This document shows, piece after piece, positions 44,822-54,306 of a stretch of DNA of 64,000 bases. The translations under genes were made by a program, and so were the position numbers. Below the pieces are notes generated by a model. That model saw nothing but the letters and a program-made list of their open reading frames with translations. It made no database searches and was not told the DNA's origin. The stretch's first letter is position 1; every line of letters begins with the position of its first letter. Origin of the DNA: Litchfieldia stipae (lineage in GTDB: Bacteria; Bacillota; Bacilli; Bacillales; Bacillaceae_L); assembly GCF_014837155.1 (NCBI RefSeq), contig NZ_JACYHA010000018.1:1-64000 (forward strand), read 5' to 3'.

Positions 44822-44907
44822 GTACGTACAGTTATTTCTGTACGTACGATATAGACGATTATCACGGAATACACTGTTTGAGTTAGAAACAATGAATAGT
44901 CTATACT
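44822..44907 (+). promoter_or_regulatory. opuA promoter and candidate GbsR-family operator
   Basis: GTACGTACAG and CTGTACGTAC (44822-44831 and 44838-44847) form a perfect dyad with a 6-bp centre. It lies 30 bp upstream of TTGAGT-18-TATACT (44878-44907). The promoter leads to opuAA; the dyad sits between the divergent regulator and the operon. Confidence 0.7.
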
Positions 44908-44946
44908 TAATAAAGTAACAAGTGAAGAAACAAATGAGGTGAAGGA

Positions 44947-46206
44947 ATGGAAGAAAACCATATAAAAATAAAGGTAAATGACGTCACCAAGATTTTTGGG
45001 AGGTCAACAAAGAAGGCAATACAATTAATAAAGGATGGAAAGACAAAAGAACAAATACTAAAGGAAACTGGATGTACAGTCGGGGTTAACCGAGCGTCTT
45101 TCGAAGTGAAGTCAGGCGAAATCTTCGTGATTATGGGCTTATCAGGGAGTGGTAAATCTACGTTAGTTCGTTTGTTGAATCGACTGATTGAACCAACAAT
45201 TGGCCAGGTCCAAATTGATGGTAAAGATGTCGTGAAGATGAATAAGGAAGAATTAAGAGAAGTTAGAAGAAAGAAAATTAGTATGGTCTTTCAAAAGTTT
45301 GCCTTATTTCCACATAGAACAGTGCTAGAGAACACTGAATATGGGTTGGAGATTCAGGGTGTTGAAAAGGATGAAAGAAATAAAAAAGCATTAGAAGCAC
45401 TAGAATTAGTCGGACTTAAAGGATATGAGAATCAATACCCAAGTCAACTAAGTGGTGGTATGCAACAGCGTGTGGGATTAGCGAGAGCACTGGCAAATGA
45501 TCCTGATGTTCTTTTAATGGACGAAGCTTTTAGCGCATTGGATCCGTTGATACGAAAAGATATGCAGGATGAGTTGCTAGAATTACAATCTACGATGGAA
45601 AAAACGATCGTATTTATTACCCATGATTTAGATGAAGCTCTTCGTATTGGTGACAGAATTGCTCTGATGAAGGATGGGAACATCGTCCAGATTGGAACAC
45701 CTGAGGAAATATTGATGAATCCTTCTAATGAATATGTTGAGAGATTCGTAGAGGATGTCGATCTTTCGAAGGTTCTAACTGCCGGTCATGTGATGAAGCG
45801 AGCAGAGACGGTTCAGGTTGATAAAGGTCCACGTGTCGCCCTTAAACTAATGAAGGGTCTTGGGATTTCTTCTATCTATGTTGTTGATAAACAGCAGAAG
45901 CTTCTTGGAGCTATTACGGCAAAGGATGCTTCACAAGCCGCTGATGAAAACAAGTCATTAATGGACATCCTTGATAAGGACACAAATGTGGTTGGAACAG
46001 ATACATTGTTGATTGATTTATTTGATAAAGTTTCAACATCAACCATCCCAGTTGCTGTAACAGATGAAAATAATCGATTAAAAGGAATTTTAATTAAGGG
46101 TGCAGTAATCGGTGCATTAACTGGAAATGAACAATATATCAATGAGGTTAAGGATTCTGATCCTGATCCTGAGGCAGCAGTAGCAGTAGCTAAGGAGGTG
46201 ATGTAA
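44947..46206 (+). CDS. opuAA: Glycine betaine ABC transporter ATPase OpuAA
   Basis: The 419-residue ATPase powers betaine uptake under salt stress. The start IKVNDVTKIFGRSTKKA and TGCTVGVNRASFEV are typical of OpuAA/ProV. Walker A is GLSGSGKST, the signature is LSGGMQQRVGLARAL and Walker B is VLLMDEAFSALDP. Two C-terminal CBS domains (from about residue 285) serve as the ionic-strength sensor in this family. opuAB follows after 1 bp. Confidence 0.96.
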   Translation: MEENHIKIKVNDVTKIFGRSTKKAIQLIKDGKTKEQILKETGCTVGVNRASFEVKSGEIFVIMGLSGSGKSTLVRLLNRLIEPTIGQVQIDGKDVVKMNKEELREVRRKKISMVFQKFALFPHRTVLENTEYGLEIQGVEKDERNKKALEALELVGLKGYENQYPSQLSGGMQQRVGLARALANDPDVLLMDEAFSALDPLIRKDMQDELLELQSTMEKTIVFITHDLDEALRIGDRIALMKDGNIVQIGTPEEILMNPSNEYVERFVEDVDLSKVLTAGHVMKRAETVQVDKGPRVALKLMKGLGISSIYVVDKQQKLLGAITAKDASQAADENKSLMDILDKDTNVVGTDTLLIDLFDKVSTSTIPVAVTDENNRLKGILIKGAVIGALTGNEQYINEVKDSDPDPEAAVAVAKEVM

Positions 46207-46207
46207 G

Positions 46208-47056
46208 ATGGAAGGAATTTTACCAAAGCTTCCCTTAGCGAGTTGGATTGATGTTTTAGTAGATTGGATGACTGTTACTTTTGGTGGATTGTTTGATGGC
46301 ATATCAGATGGAGTTCAATTTTTTGTTGAAGGAATTGTATCAGGCTTAGGTTTTATCCCAACTATTCTTCTTATTATTATCGTGAGTTTACTAGCTTGGA
46401 AGGTTTGTAATTGGAGAATTGCCTTATTTGCACTATTAGGTTTATTACTTATTGATAATTTAGGTTACTGGCAACACATGCTACAAACGTTAGCTCTTGT
46501 ATTAACAGCTGTGTTAATTTCAATTGTCATTGGGATTCCAGTTGGGATCTGGGCATCTCAAAGTGAAAAGGTTAGACAGGTCGTCACACCAATTCTTGAT
46601 TTAATGCAGACAATGCCTGCATTTGTATACTTACTACCAGCAATCTTTTTCTTCAGTATCGGAGTGGTTCCTGGGGTTATTGCATCTGTTATTTTCGCGA
46701 TGCCTCCAACGATTCGTTTAACGATTCTAGGAATTAAGCAGGTACCAGAAGATTTAATAGAAGCAACAGAAGCATTTGGCTCTACAACCAAGCAGAAGCT
46801 ATTGAAGGTACAGCTTCCGCTTGCGATGCCTACCATTATGGCGGGGATCAATCAAAGTATCATGTTAGCTCTATCAATGGTCGTTATTGCATCAATGGTT
46901 GGAGCTCCAGGATTAGGTACAGAGGTTTATCGTGCCGTTACGCAAATTAAAACAGGTGTCGGGTTTGAGGCTGGTTTGGCAATCGTTGTTATTGCTATTT
47001 TACTAGACCGAATAACACAAAATATAGGAAAGAAAAAACAAGGGGGAACTGTATAA
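46208..47056 (+). CDS. opuAB: Glycine betaine ABC transporter permease OpuAB
   Basis: The 282-residue permease has several membrane helices and the EAA loop (EATEAFGSTTKQKLLKVQLPLAMPTIMAGINQ), the contact with OpuAA. The start (LPLASWIDVLVDWMT) fits ProW/OpuAB. Its stop overlaps the opuAC start by one base. Confidence 0.96.
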   Translation: MEGILPKLPLASWIDVLVDWMTVTFGGLFDGISDGVQFFVEGIVSGLGFIPTILLIIIVSLLAWKVCNWRIALFALLGLLLIDNLGYWQHMLQTLALVLTAVLISIVIGIPVGIWASQSEKVRQVVTPILDLMQTMPAFVYLLPAIFFFSIGVVPGVIASVIFAMPPTIRLTILGIKQVPEDLIEATEAFGSTTKQKLLKVQLPLAMPTIMAGINQSIMLALSMVVIASMVGAPGLGTEVYRAVTQIKTGVGFEAGLAIVVIAILLDRITQNIGKKKQGGTV

Positions 47057-47943
47057 TGTTAAAGAAATTAGTTGGAGTTACTTCAGCACTAGCACTTACT
47101 TTTGGTTTAGCCGCATGTGGATCAGATCAAGCTGGAAGCACATCAGATTCAGTAGGAGATCAGGTTGATTACAAAATTGTCGGAATAGATCCAGGTGCAG
47201 GTATCATGAATTTAACAATTAACGAAGTTTTACCAGAGTATGGCTTAGATGATTGGTCAGTGGTTGAAGGTTCTGGTGCAGCGATGGCAGCAGCCTTGAA
47301 AAAAGCGTATGACAAAGAGGAGCCAATTATTATCACTGGTTGGAGCCCACACTGGAAGTTCGCAAGCTATGATTTAAAATATCTTGAGGATCCAAAAGGA
47401 GTATATGGTGGAGCCGAAGATGTGAATACAATCGTTCGTCAAGGATTGAGTGATGATCATCCTGATGCTTATAAGCTTCTTGATCAATTTAACTGGGAGC
47501 CAGAGCATATTGAAACGGTGATGAATTTAATTCAAGAAGGTAGTGAACCAGCTGAAGCAGCAGCACAGTGGGTGAGTGATAACGCAGACCTAGTTAGCGC
47601 TTGGACTGAGGGTGTAAATGAAGTTGATGGTGACGAGATTAAGCTACTATACGTAGCATGGGATGATGTTATTGCAAGTACACATGTTGTTGAGCAAGCA
47701 CTTGAGAGTGTTGGATATGACGTTAACCTCATTCAGGTTGATGCAGGGCCAATGTGGGCTGGTGTAGCAGACGGTAGTGGAGATGCAATGGTTGGTGCAT
47801 GGTTACCAACAACGCATGCTGATTACTATGCAGAATACGAAGGAAAGTTTGAAGACCTAGGTGCGAACCTAACTGGAACAAAGCTGGGATTAGTTGTACC
47901 AGCATACATGGACATTGATTCGATTGAAGATTTAAACGAATAA
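47056..47943 (+). CDS. opuAC: Glycine betaine-binding lipoprotein OpuAC
   Basis: The 295-residue protein has a lipobox (LAAC) at residue 18-21, so it is anchored outside the membrane. Trp residues in ITGWSPHW and in the MWAGVADG...GAWLP region make the aromatic box that holds betaine. AGGGGGAAC precedes the ATG. It is the last gene of the operon. Confidence 0.96.
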   Translation: MLKKLVGVTSALALTFGLAACGSDQAGSTSDSVGDQVDYKIVGIDPGAGIMNLTINEVLPEYGLDDWSVVEGSGAAMAAALKKAYDKEEPIIITGWSPHWKFASYDLKYLEDPKGVYGGAEDVNTIVRQGLSDDHPDAYKLLDQFNWEPEHIETVMNLIQEGSEPAEAAAQWVSDNADLVSAWTEGVNEVDGDEIKLLYVAWDDVIASTHVVEQALESVGYDVNLIQVDAGPMWAGVADGSGDAMVGAWLPTTHADYYAEYEGKFEDLGANLTGTKLGLVVPAYMDIDSIEDLNE

Positions 47944-47957
47944 AGAGACAAAAGGCG

Positions 47958-47998
47958 AAAAGACTACTTTCTCAACATGGAGGAGGTAGTCTTTTTAT
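47958..47998 (+). terminator. opuA terminator
   Basis: AAAAGACTAC pairs with GTAGTCTTTT, followed by further T. Confidence 0.82.
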
Positions 47999-48022
47999 AT
48001 GGATAAATAGTCCGTAGATTAT

Positions 48023-48406
48023 TTATCCATTACAGATCATTAAAACATTACCATCTAAATCTTTGAAGTTGAAATAGGCAAAATCACCTATACGCTCTAT
48101 TTCTTTAACAACGATTCCCCCTTTACTTTTAACAAATCGGTAGGCCTCATCAACATCTTTGGAATAGAAATTAAATAACACGTGCTCTGCAGGATTAAAT
48201 TTGAAATCTGGGTCAAATGTGTGATCGTCTAAAGTAAGTCCTGTTTCAGAGCTTACTGGGATATTGTACACTGGAGAACTGACTTTATCATGATGAAACG
48301 GTATCCCAAGTAAGTCACTATACCACTCTGCTGATTTCCTTAAGTCACTTACATGAATAAATACATTATTAATCTTAGAAGCAAGGGGAGAAACAGATGT
48401 ATTCAT
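48023..48406 (-). CDS. Glyoxalase/bleomycin-resistance (VOC) family protein
   Basis: The 127-residue protein has one VOC fold: NNVFIHVSDLRKSAEWYSDLLGIPF at the start, HVLFNFYSKDVDEAYRFVKSKGG in the middle and FKDLDGNVLMI at the end. The ATG at 48406 was chosen because the ATG two codons upstream almost touches the AAAGGTGG site. The substrate cannot be told. Confidence 0.82.
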   Translation of the reverse strand: MNTSVSPLASKINNVFIHVSDLRKSAEWYSDLLGIPFHHDKVSSPVYNIPVSSETGLTLDDHTFDPDFKFNPAEHVLFNFYSKDVDEAYRFVKSKGGIVVKEIERIGDFAYFNFKDLDGNVLMICNG

Positions 48407-48435
48407 AAACATTCCACCTTTTGAATTCTTTTACT

Positions 48436-48603
48436 AAGGCTGTTTTCGTATATATTGTTGCTTTTGATACCGCAGCCTGAATACACTCCGCGTCCTGTGG
48501 GAGCCAACTAGTCCCACGGGAGTCCCCCGTGTATTCAGTCTGCTAGAAATCTATACTCAAATAATTAACTTCAAAAAACAACAATCTTTGAGAAAACAGC
48601 CTT
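48436..48603. repeat. Dispersed fold-back repeat, complete 168-bp copy
   Basis: It ends in perfect 12-bp inverted repeats, AAGGCTGTTTTC and GAAAACAGCCTT. Inside, GCAGCCTGAATACAC pairs with GTGTATTCAGTCTGC, and GTGGGA pairs with TCCCAC at the tip. No coding capacity. It resembles a MITE or large hairpin repeat. Confidence 0.85.
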
Positions 48604-48677
48604 TACTAATAATGTTCAACTTTTTTTGGGAGAACCCTCTTCAAAATGAAAAAAGTGTGTCTCACTACTTTAGATCA

Positions 48678-48714
48678 CCTACATAATGCTGCATTATGAT
48701 AGTATTTATGTAGG
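48678..48714. promoter_or_regulatory. Nested palindromes upstream of the GH43 gene
   Basis: CCTACATAA and TTATGTAGG enclose CATAATG-CTG-CATTATG. They lie 88 bp before the start codon and could be an operator or a structured leader. Confidence 0.4.
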
Positions 48715-48801
48715 TTGAAAAAGAATAGCATCTTAAGTCAGAACAGCATGAATTCCGAATGTAAGATAGTCATCTTTCAAGAATAAGGAGACGATGTTCA
48801 A

Positions 48802-49722
48802 ATGATAGAAAACAAGGATATTCAAATGAGAGACCCGTTTATCTTTACAAATAAAAAAGATGGGAAGTATTACTTATATGGTAGTACAGATAAAAATGTC
48901 TGGACTGACGGTACAGGCTTTGATGTGTATGTGGGAGATGATTTAGAAAACTGGGAAGGACCATTTCAGGTCTTTGCACCAAAAGAAGACTTCTATTCGA
49001 ACAAGCAATTCTGGGCTCCTGAGGTTCATGAGTACAGAGGTAGTTACTATATGTTTGCTACTTTTCTCAGAAATGATGGTAAACACAGAGGAACGGCGAT
49101 TTTGCGATCTGAGAGTTTACTAGGACCATTTGAACCACATAGTGAAGGCTCAGTTACGCCAGAAGACTGGCTCTCCTTGGACGGGACTTTGTATATTGAT
49201 GAAGATGAACAGCCATGGATGGTATTCTGTCATGAATGGTTACAGGTTGGCGATGGTGAAATTTGTGCAGTGAGATTGTCTGAGGATTTGAAGCAGGCTA
49301 TCGATGATCCTGTTCTATTGTTTCAAGCTTCAGAGGCTCCATGGCCAACTCAGCTAGAGTTACCTCTAAATTATCCTGATGAAGAAGTTAGAGAAAGAGA
49401 TAATTATGTGACAGATGGGCCATTTATGTATAAGGCATCTAACGGGGAATTATTAATGCTCTGGGCAAGTATGAAAAATAAATCATACGCTCAAGGGATT
49501 TCACGCTCATCTAGTGGAAAGCTGACCGGACCCTGGGAACATGATTCGGAGACTATTTATCAGGACAACGGTGGTCATGGAATGCTATTCCATACATTTG
49601 AAGATTCCTTGATGTTAACTTTACATTCGCCAAATAAAACACCAGAAGAACGTCCAATCATTATTCCTGTCAAAGAAGAAAACGGGAAGATAATCGTTAG
49701 CTCAAAGAATCCTGTTATATAG
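48802..49722 (+). CDS. Glycoside hydrolase family 43 enzyme
   Basis: The 306-residue protein is a five-bladed beta-propeller GH43 of the arabinanase/xylosidase kind. The general base Asp lies in QMRDPFIF near residue 11, the second Asp is probably in LSLDGTLYID, and the Glu of FCHEW is the likely acid. There is no signal peptide, so it acts on imported oligosaccharides in the cytosol. No transporter is adjacent. An AAGGAG site precedes it by about 14 bp. Confidence 0.87.
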   Translation: MIENKDIQMRDPFIFTNKKDGKYYLYGSTDKNVWTDGTGFDVYVGDDLENWEGPFQVFAPKEDFYSNKQFWAPEVHEYRGSYYMFATFLRNDGKHRGTAILRSESLLGPFEPHSEGSVTPEDWLSLDGTLYIDEDEQPWMVFCHEWLQVGDGEICAVRLSEDLKQAIDDPVLLFQASEAPWPTQLELPLNYPDEEVRERDNYVTDGPFMYKASNGELLMLWASMKNKSYAQGISRSSSGKLTGPWEHDSETIYQDNGGHGMLFHTFEDSLMLTLHSPNKTPEERPIIIPVKEENGKIIVSSKNPVI

Positions 49723-49740
49723 GTTCAAAATTTGATTATT

Positions 49741-49777
49741 AAAGAAGCTTCTCTTGAACTTAGGAGAAGCTTCTTTT
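49741..49777 (+). terminator. Terminator of the GH43 gene
   Basis: Perfect 13-bp stem AAAGAAGCTTCTC/GAGAAGCTTCTTT with a T tail. Confidence 0.9.
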
Positions 49778-50009
49778 AGTTGGTTAAAGCAAATTATTTG
49801 TTATTTCAAACATCAGAGGTTTATATTAGAACGATAGCAAACTCCATCTATTCTGATGTGAAAAAACAACATTAATTCCAAAAGCTATAAAGCAAAGCAC
49901 CATGAAATTACTTTGCACGATATACAGTTTGTTAGGAAATACTAGTAAGTATGCGATTTTAAAATATTCTCAATGTGAGAAAAACTATAGGATAAAACGG
50001 GTGATATAT

Positions 50010-51074
50010 ATGCAAAAATACGGCATTGATCCAAGTAAAGGGTTGGAGTTTGGAATTTATACTCTCGGAGACCATTTACCCAACCCACTAACAGGTGAGA
50101 GAATTTCAGCAGAGCAACGCGTTCATGAAATTATTGAATATGCTAAGCTAGCTGATCAAGCAGGTCTTGATTTTTTTAGTGTTGGTGAGAGTCATCAAGA
50201 ATATTTTGTTACTCAAGCACATTCAGTTGTTCTATCAGCGATTGCTCAAGCAACTAATAACATAAAGATTGGTAGTTCTTCAACGATTATAAGTACATCA
50301 GATCCTGTCAGGGTCTATGAAGATTTCGCAACACTTGATTTAATCTCTAAAGGCCGAGCTGAGATTATCGCTGGTCGGGCGTCGAGAGTTGGGCTATTTG
50401 AATTATTAGGATATGACCTTAGAAATTATGAAGAGCTATTCGAAGAGAAGTTCGAATTATTAATGAAGATTAACGAAGACGAGAGTGTGAATTGGCGGGG
50501 CGAGTTCCGTGCTCCTTTAAGAAATGCACAGATTTTACCGCGACCACAAAATGGTCATCTTCCAATTTGGCGAGCAGTAGGTGGTACTCCTGCAAGTGCG
50601 ATTAAAGCTGGTTATGCAGGTGCTCCAATGTTTATGGCACATTTAGGTGGACCAGCTTCCGTCTTTAAGCGTACGATTGATGCTTATCGTGAAGCAGCTA
50701 AAAGCAAAGGCTTTGACCCTGCAGAATTACCAGTAGCAACAGCTGGGTTCTTCTATGCAGCTGAAAGCTCTCAGCAGGCGTTGAAGGATATGTACCCTCA
50801 TATCAACGAAGGAATGAAGAAGACAAACGGTGCAGGATTCCCGAAACAGCATTTTGCTCAAGGAGTCGACCCGCATAATATTATGAATATCGGAAGTCCA
50901 CAGCAAATCATCGAGAAAATTCTCTATCAGCATGAAGTTTTTGGACATCAGAGATATATTGCGCAAATCGATTTTGGTGGAGTGCCTTTTGAGCGCTTAA
51001 TGAAAAATATTGAATTAATTGGTACAGAAATTTTACCAGCGATTAAAAAATACACAAGAAAATCGGAGGAATAG
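50010..51074 (+). CDS. Luciferase-like (LLM) flavin-dependent monooxygenase
   Basis: The 354-residue protein has the bacterial-luciferase TIM-barrel pattern: FGIYTLGDHLPN at the start, LDFFSVGESHQEYF, IKIGSSSTIISTSDPVRVYEDFATLD and GRAEIIAGRAS. It needs reduced FMN from a partner; an FMN reductase gene follows after 3 bp. ATG 50010 after GGGTGA starts the family-like sequence; 36 extra upstream codons do not look conserved. The substrate is unknown. Confidence 0.87.
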   Translation: MQKYGIDPSKGLEFGIYTLGDHLPNPLTGERISAEQRVHEIIEYAKLADQAGLDFFSVGESHQEYFVTQAHSVVLSAIAQATNNIKIGSSSTIISTSDPVRVYEDFATLDLISKGRAEIIAGRASRVGLFELLGYDLRNYEELFEEKFELLMKINEDESVNWRGEFRAPLRNAQILPRPQNGHLPIWRAVGGTPASAIKAGYAGAPMFMAHLGGPASVFKRTIDAYREAAKSKGFDPAELPVATAGFFYAAESSQQALKDMYPHINEGMKKTNGAGFPKQHFAQGVDPHNIMNIGSPQQIIEKILYQHEVFGHQRYIAQIDFGGVPFERLMKNIELIGTEILPAIKKYTRKSEE

Positions 51075-51077
51075 GAC

Positions 51078-51644
51078 ATGAAGATTGTTGCATTAGCGGG
51101 TTCGAAGGTTGGCTCAAAAACAAGAATTGCCATGGACTACACCGTGAAAGAAATATCTAGTAAGTATCCTGATACTGAAGTGACTTTGCTGGATCTAGCT
51201 GATTATGATATTCAATTCAGTGATGGGCGTAATTATTTAGAGTATGAAGGTGACACAGGCTACGTGACGAAAAGCATCATGGAAGCAGACGCAATCATTA
51301 TTGGGACACCCGTATTTCAAGCGTCCATTCCAGCTACATTAAAAAACATCTTTGATTTGTTACCGCAAAATGCATTTCGTGATAAAGTAGTCAGCATGTT
51401 AGTGACAGCAGGTTCCTCAAAGCATTACCTAGTGGCTGAGCAACAATTAAAACCGATTTTGGCTTATATGAAAGCACAGATTGTACAGACATATGTATTT
51501 ATTGGGGAAGAAGACTTCTACAGAAAAGAAATTACCAATCATGATGTTCTATTCAGAATTGAGCGATTGGTTGAGGATACGATGGTATTAACGGAGACCT
51601 TTGCTGAGATAAGAAAACGAAACGAAGCACAATATGATTTTTAA
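51078..51644 (+). CDS. NADPH-dependent FMN reductase, partner of the monooxygenase
   Basis: The 188-residue flavodoxin-like protein has ALAGSKVGSKTR near the N-terminus for FMN phosphate, and GTPVFQASIPATLKNIFDLLP, the usual reductase segment. It is coupled to the LLM gene (3-bp gap) and should supply reduced FMN. A paralogue lies at 55586-56125 (about the same length and order of motifs). Confidence 0.88.
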   Translation: MKIVALAGSKVGSKTRIAMDYTVKEISSKYPDTEVTLLDLADYDIQFSDGRNYLEYEGDTGYVTKSIMEADAIIIGTPVFQASIPATLKNIFDLLPQNAFRDKVVSMLVTAGSSKHYLVAEQQLKPILAYMKAQIVQTYVFIGEEDFYRKEITNHDVLFRIERLVEDTMVLTETFAEIRKRNEAQYDF

Positions 51645-51665
51645 TAAATCATCTTTTTGAATAGG

Positions 51666-51692
51666 AAGGCATAGCTTCTCGCTATGCTTTTT
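51666..51692 (+). terminator. Terminator after the FMN reductase gene
   Basis: GGCATAGC pairs with GCTATGC(T) across a 5-nt loop, followed by five T. Confidence 0.85.
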
Positions 51693-51770
51693 CATTTATC
51701 GAAGGTAGCAGAATAGTCTAAGCAAATAGATTGATAATCTTATTTGGCTATGTTGTAATATAAACAACAT

Positions 51771-51792
51771 TTTTATACTTTATGGTATAAAA
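51771..51792. promoter_or_regulatory. Dyad upstream of zwf, shared with the SufR-like gene
   Basis: TTTTATAC-N6-GTATAAAA is a perfect 8-bp-arm dyad ending 39 bp before zwf. The core TTATAC-N6-GTATAA recurs upstream of the SufR-like regulator (58314-58337). Confidence 0.6.
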
Positions 51793-51831
51793 AGAAATCG
51801 GGATTAAATTGATTTTAAAGGAGTTATCACT

Positions 51832-53307
51832 ATGGAATCTATGACATTTGTCTTGTTTGGAGCAACTGGGGATTTAGCGAAGCGAAAAATTTACCCAGCT
51901 TTATATAATTTATTCATTGACCAAAAGATAGAAAAGCCCATTTCGGTAATTGGTCTAGGAAGACGGAATATCGCAGATCATGATTTTCAAGCACAGGTAA
52001 AAAAATCAATCCAGGATTTTTCAAGAAGACCTATTCAGGATGATCCAAAAATGGAGTCATTTCTTCAGTGGTTTCGTTATTGTACGTTAGAGGTGACAAA
52101 AGCTGAAGATTATCAATCACTTCTACAAGTAGTAAAAGAACGTGAAGAAGAATTGAATATCCCTGAAAATAGAATGTTCTACCTTTCAGTAGCTCCAGAC
52201 TTTTTTGATTTAATTGCCTTACATATCAATGAAAGTGGACTAGGTACAACAAAAGGCTGGAAGCGACTGATGATTGAGAAGCCATTTGGGCGAGATCTAC
52301 CATCAGCATGGGAGCTGAACAAGAATTTAAGTAAAGCTTTCAAAGAAGAGGAAATTTATCGGATTGACCATTACCTTGGAAAAACAATGGTACAAAAACT
52401 AGAGTCATTAGTTAGTGCCAATCCGTTAATGCAAACATTATGGAGCAAATATCAAATAGCGAATGTCCAAATTACAGCAAGTGAAGTAGTAGGGGTCGAA
52501 GAAAGGGCTGCATATTATGACCACTCTGGTGCCATTCGGGATATGTTCCAAAATCATATTCTTCAATTGGTGATGCTAGTTGCAATTAATCAACCAAATA
52601 GAGCGGAAGTTATTAACATACATGAAGAAAAGAAGAGAATCGTCCAAGCGCTTCGTCCAGTAAGAATAAGTGATGCCAAGTTAAGCATCATACGTGGACA
52701 GTATCATTCCGGGAATGTTAATGGACGGGAAGTAAATGATTATAGAAGTGAACCAGGAGTTGCTCCTACTTCACAAACAGATACATTTGTTGCTGCGAAA
52801 TTAGTCATTGATGATCCATATTGGCAGGGGATTCCTTTCTATATCCGAACTGGGAAAAGGATGAAGGAAAAATCAACTCGTATCGTGATTGAGTTCAAAA
52901 CACCATTAAATGAGCATAAAGAACAAGGTGAGCCGAACTTGTTAATTATTGAAATGGCTCCGAATGAAAGAGCCTATTTCCAATTTAAGAGTCAAAGTCT
53001 GAAACAAGAGTTATCTACTAACCCAATGAATATGGATGTTGTAGCAACGCAAGAAAACAATCCAGAAGCATATGAACGGTTAATCTTTGATGCGATTTGT
53101 GGAGACTCCACTTTCTTTGCTCATTGGGATGAAGTAGAGCTATCTTGGTCGTGGATTCAACCTATTTTGGAAGCTTTTCAAGAAAATCAACTGCCATTAT
53201 TTGAGTATTCATCAGGATCAAATGGTCCTGAAGCTTCTAGAAGGCTACTAGAACAAGACGGTTTTTCTTGGTGGTTAGATAAAGAAATAGCTGAAGTTAG
53301 GAATTAA
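51832..53307 (+). CDS. zwf: Glucose-6-phosphate 1-dehydrogenase
   Basis: This enzyme oxidises glucose-6-phosphate to 6-phosphogluconolactone and makes NADPH, the entry to the pentose phosphate pathway. The 491-residue protein has the coenzyme motif FGATGDLAKRK at residue 8 and the active-site RIDHYLGK near residue 180. AAAGGAG precedes the ATG. A 6-phosphogluconate dehydrogenase gene follows 70 bp later. Confidence 0.97.
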   Translation: MESMTFVLFGATGDLAKRKIYPALYNLFIDQKIEKPISVIGLGRRNIADHDFQAQVKKSIQDFSRRPIQDDPKMESFLQWFRYCTLEVTKAEDYQSLLQVVKEREEELNIPENRMFYLSVAPDFFDLIALHINESGLGTTKGWKRLMIEKPFGRDLPSAWELNKNLSKAFKEEEIYRIDHYLGKTMVQKLESLVSANPLMQTLWSKYQIANVQITASEVVGVEERAAYYDHSGAIRDMFQNHILQLVMLVAINQPNRAEVINIHEEKKRIVQALRPVRISDAKLSIIRGQYHSGNVNGREVNDYRSEPGVAPTSQTDTFVAAKLVIDDPYWQGIPFYIRTGKRMKEKSTRIVIEFKTPLNEHKEQGEPNLLIIEMAPNERAYFQFKSQSLKQELSTNPMNMDVVATQENNPEAYERLIFDAICGDSTFFAHWDEVELSWSWIQPILEAFQENQLPLFEYSSGSNGPEASRRLLEQDGFSWWLDKEIAEVRN

Positions 53308-53377
53308 GAAAAAACACTCAACTTTTTTTGTAAGAGTTACGTTCAAAATATTTATAACATCATTGGAGGTTTTTCGT

Positions 53378-54274
53378 TTGAAAGTCGGTTTAATAGGATT
53401 AGGTAAAATGGGATTAAATTTGGGACAGAATTTAATCGATCAACATCATAAGGTGGTTGCCTTTGATGTAAATGAACAAGCAGTTGAAGACATGAGAACA
53501 TATGGTGCAGCAGGAGTGAATAGTCTACAAGGGCTAATTGAATCATTAGAGGCTCCAAGAGTTGTGTGGATGATGGTTCCACATGCTGTTGTTGATCATG
53601 TTATTGCTGAAATCACCCCGTTCTTATCTAAAGGGGATATTGTCATCGAAGCGGGTAATTCTCATTATAAAGAATCTGTTCGTAGATATAACCAACTCAA
53701 AGACCTCGGAGTGCATTTTATGGATGTGGGTACCTCTGGTGGAATGGAAGGGGCGCGAAATGGTGCCTGCTATATGGTTGGTGGAGATCAAGAAGCTTGG
53801 GAGATCGTTGAGCCGCTCTTTAGAGATACCTCAGTTGAAAACGGCTATTTATATGCTGGAAAAGCAGGGAGTGGTCATTTCTTAAAAATGGTTCACAATG
53901 GTATTGAGTATGGAATGATGGCTGCGATTGGAGAAGGATTTGAAGTCCTTGAAAAGAGCGATTTTGATTTTGATTATGAACAAGTAGCAAGAGTTTGGAA
54001 CAATGGATCAGTTATACGTTCATGGTTAATGGAATTAACTGAAAGAGCCTTTTCAAAGGATGCCAACTTAGATGAAATCAAAGGTGTCATGAATTCTTCG
54101 GGTGAGGGAAAATGGACTGTTGAAACGGCCCTTGATTTACAAGCAGCGACTCCTGTCATCGCGATGTCATTATTAATGAGATATCGTTCATTAGAAAATG
54201 ATACGTTCACAGGAAAGGTGGTCGCAGCTCTCCGTAATGAATTTGGCGGACATGAAGTCCAAAAAAATAAGTAA
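53378..54274 (+). CDS. 6-phosphogluconate dehydrogenase, short (GntZ/YqeC-like) type
   Basis: This enzyme oxidatively decarboxylates 6-phosphogluconate to ribulose-5-phosphate. The 298-residue protein is of the short class (long Gnd has about 470). It has GLIGLGKMGLNL at the start, DVGTSGGMEGARNGACYMVGG in the substrate region and KMVHNGIEYGMM with the catalytic Lys. The TTG at 53378 follows GGAGG; five extra upstream codons overlap that site. Short forms often prefer NAD. Confidence 0.92.
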   Translation: MKVGLIGLGKMGLNLGQNLIDQHHKVVAFDVNEQAVEDMRTYGAAGVNSLQGLIESLEAPRVVWMMVPHAVVDHVIAEITPFLSKGDIVIEAGNSHYKESVRRYNQLKDLGVHFMDVGTSGGMEGARNGACYMVGGDQEAWEIVEPLFRDTSVENGYLYAGKAGSGHFLKMVHNGIEYGMMAAIGEGFEVLEKSDFDFDYEQVARVWNNGSVIRSWLMELTERAFSKDANLDEIKGVMNSSGEGKWTVETALDLQAATPVIAMSLLMRYRSLENDTFTGKVVAALRNEFGGHEVQKNK

Positions 54275-54306
54275 GACATACTTACTGATTCTAAATGAGG
54301 GATAAG

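Noticed and set aside
48436-48603. Insertion sequence
   Set aside because: It has terminal inverted repeats but no coding capacity, and I cannot show a target-site duplication; kept only as a repeat.
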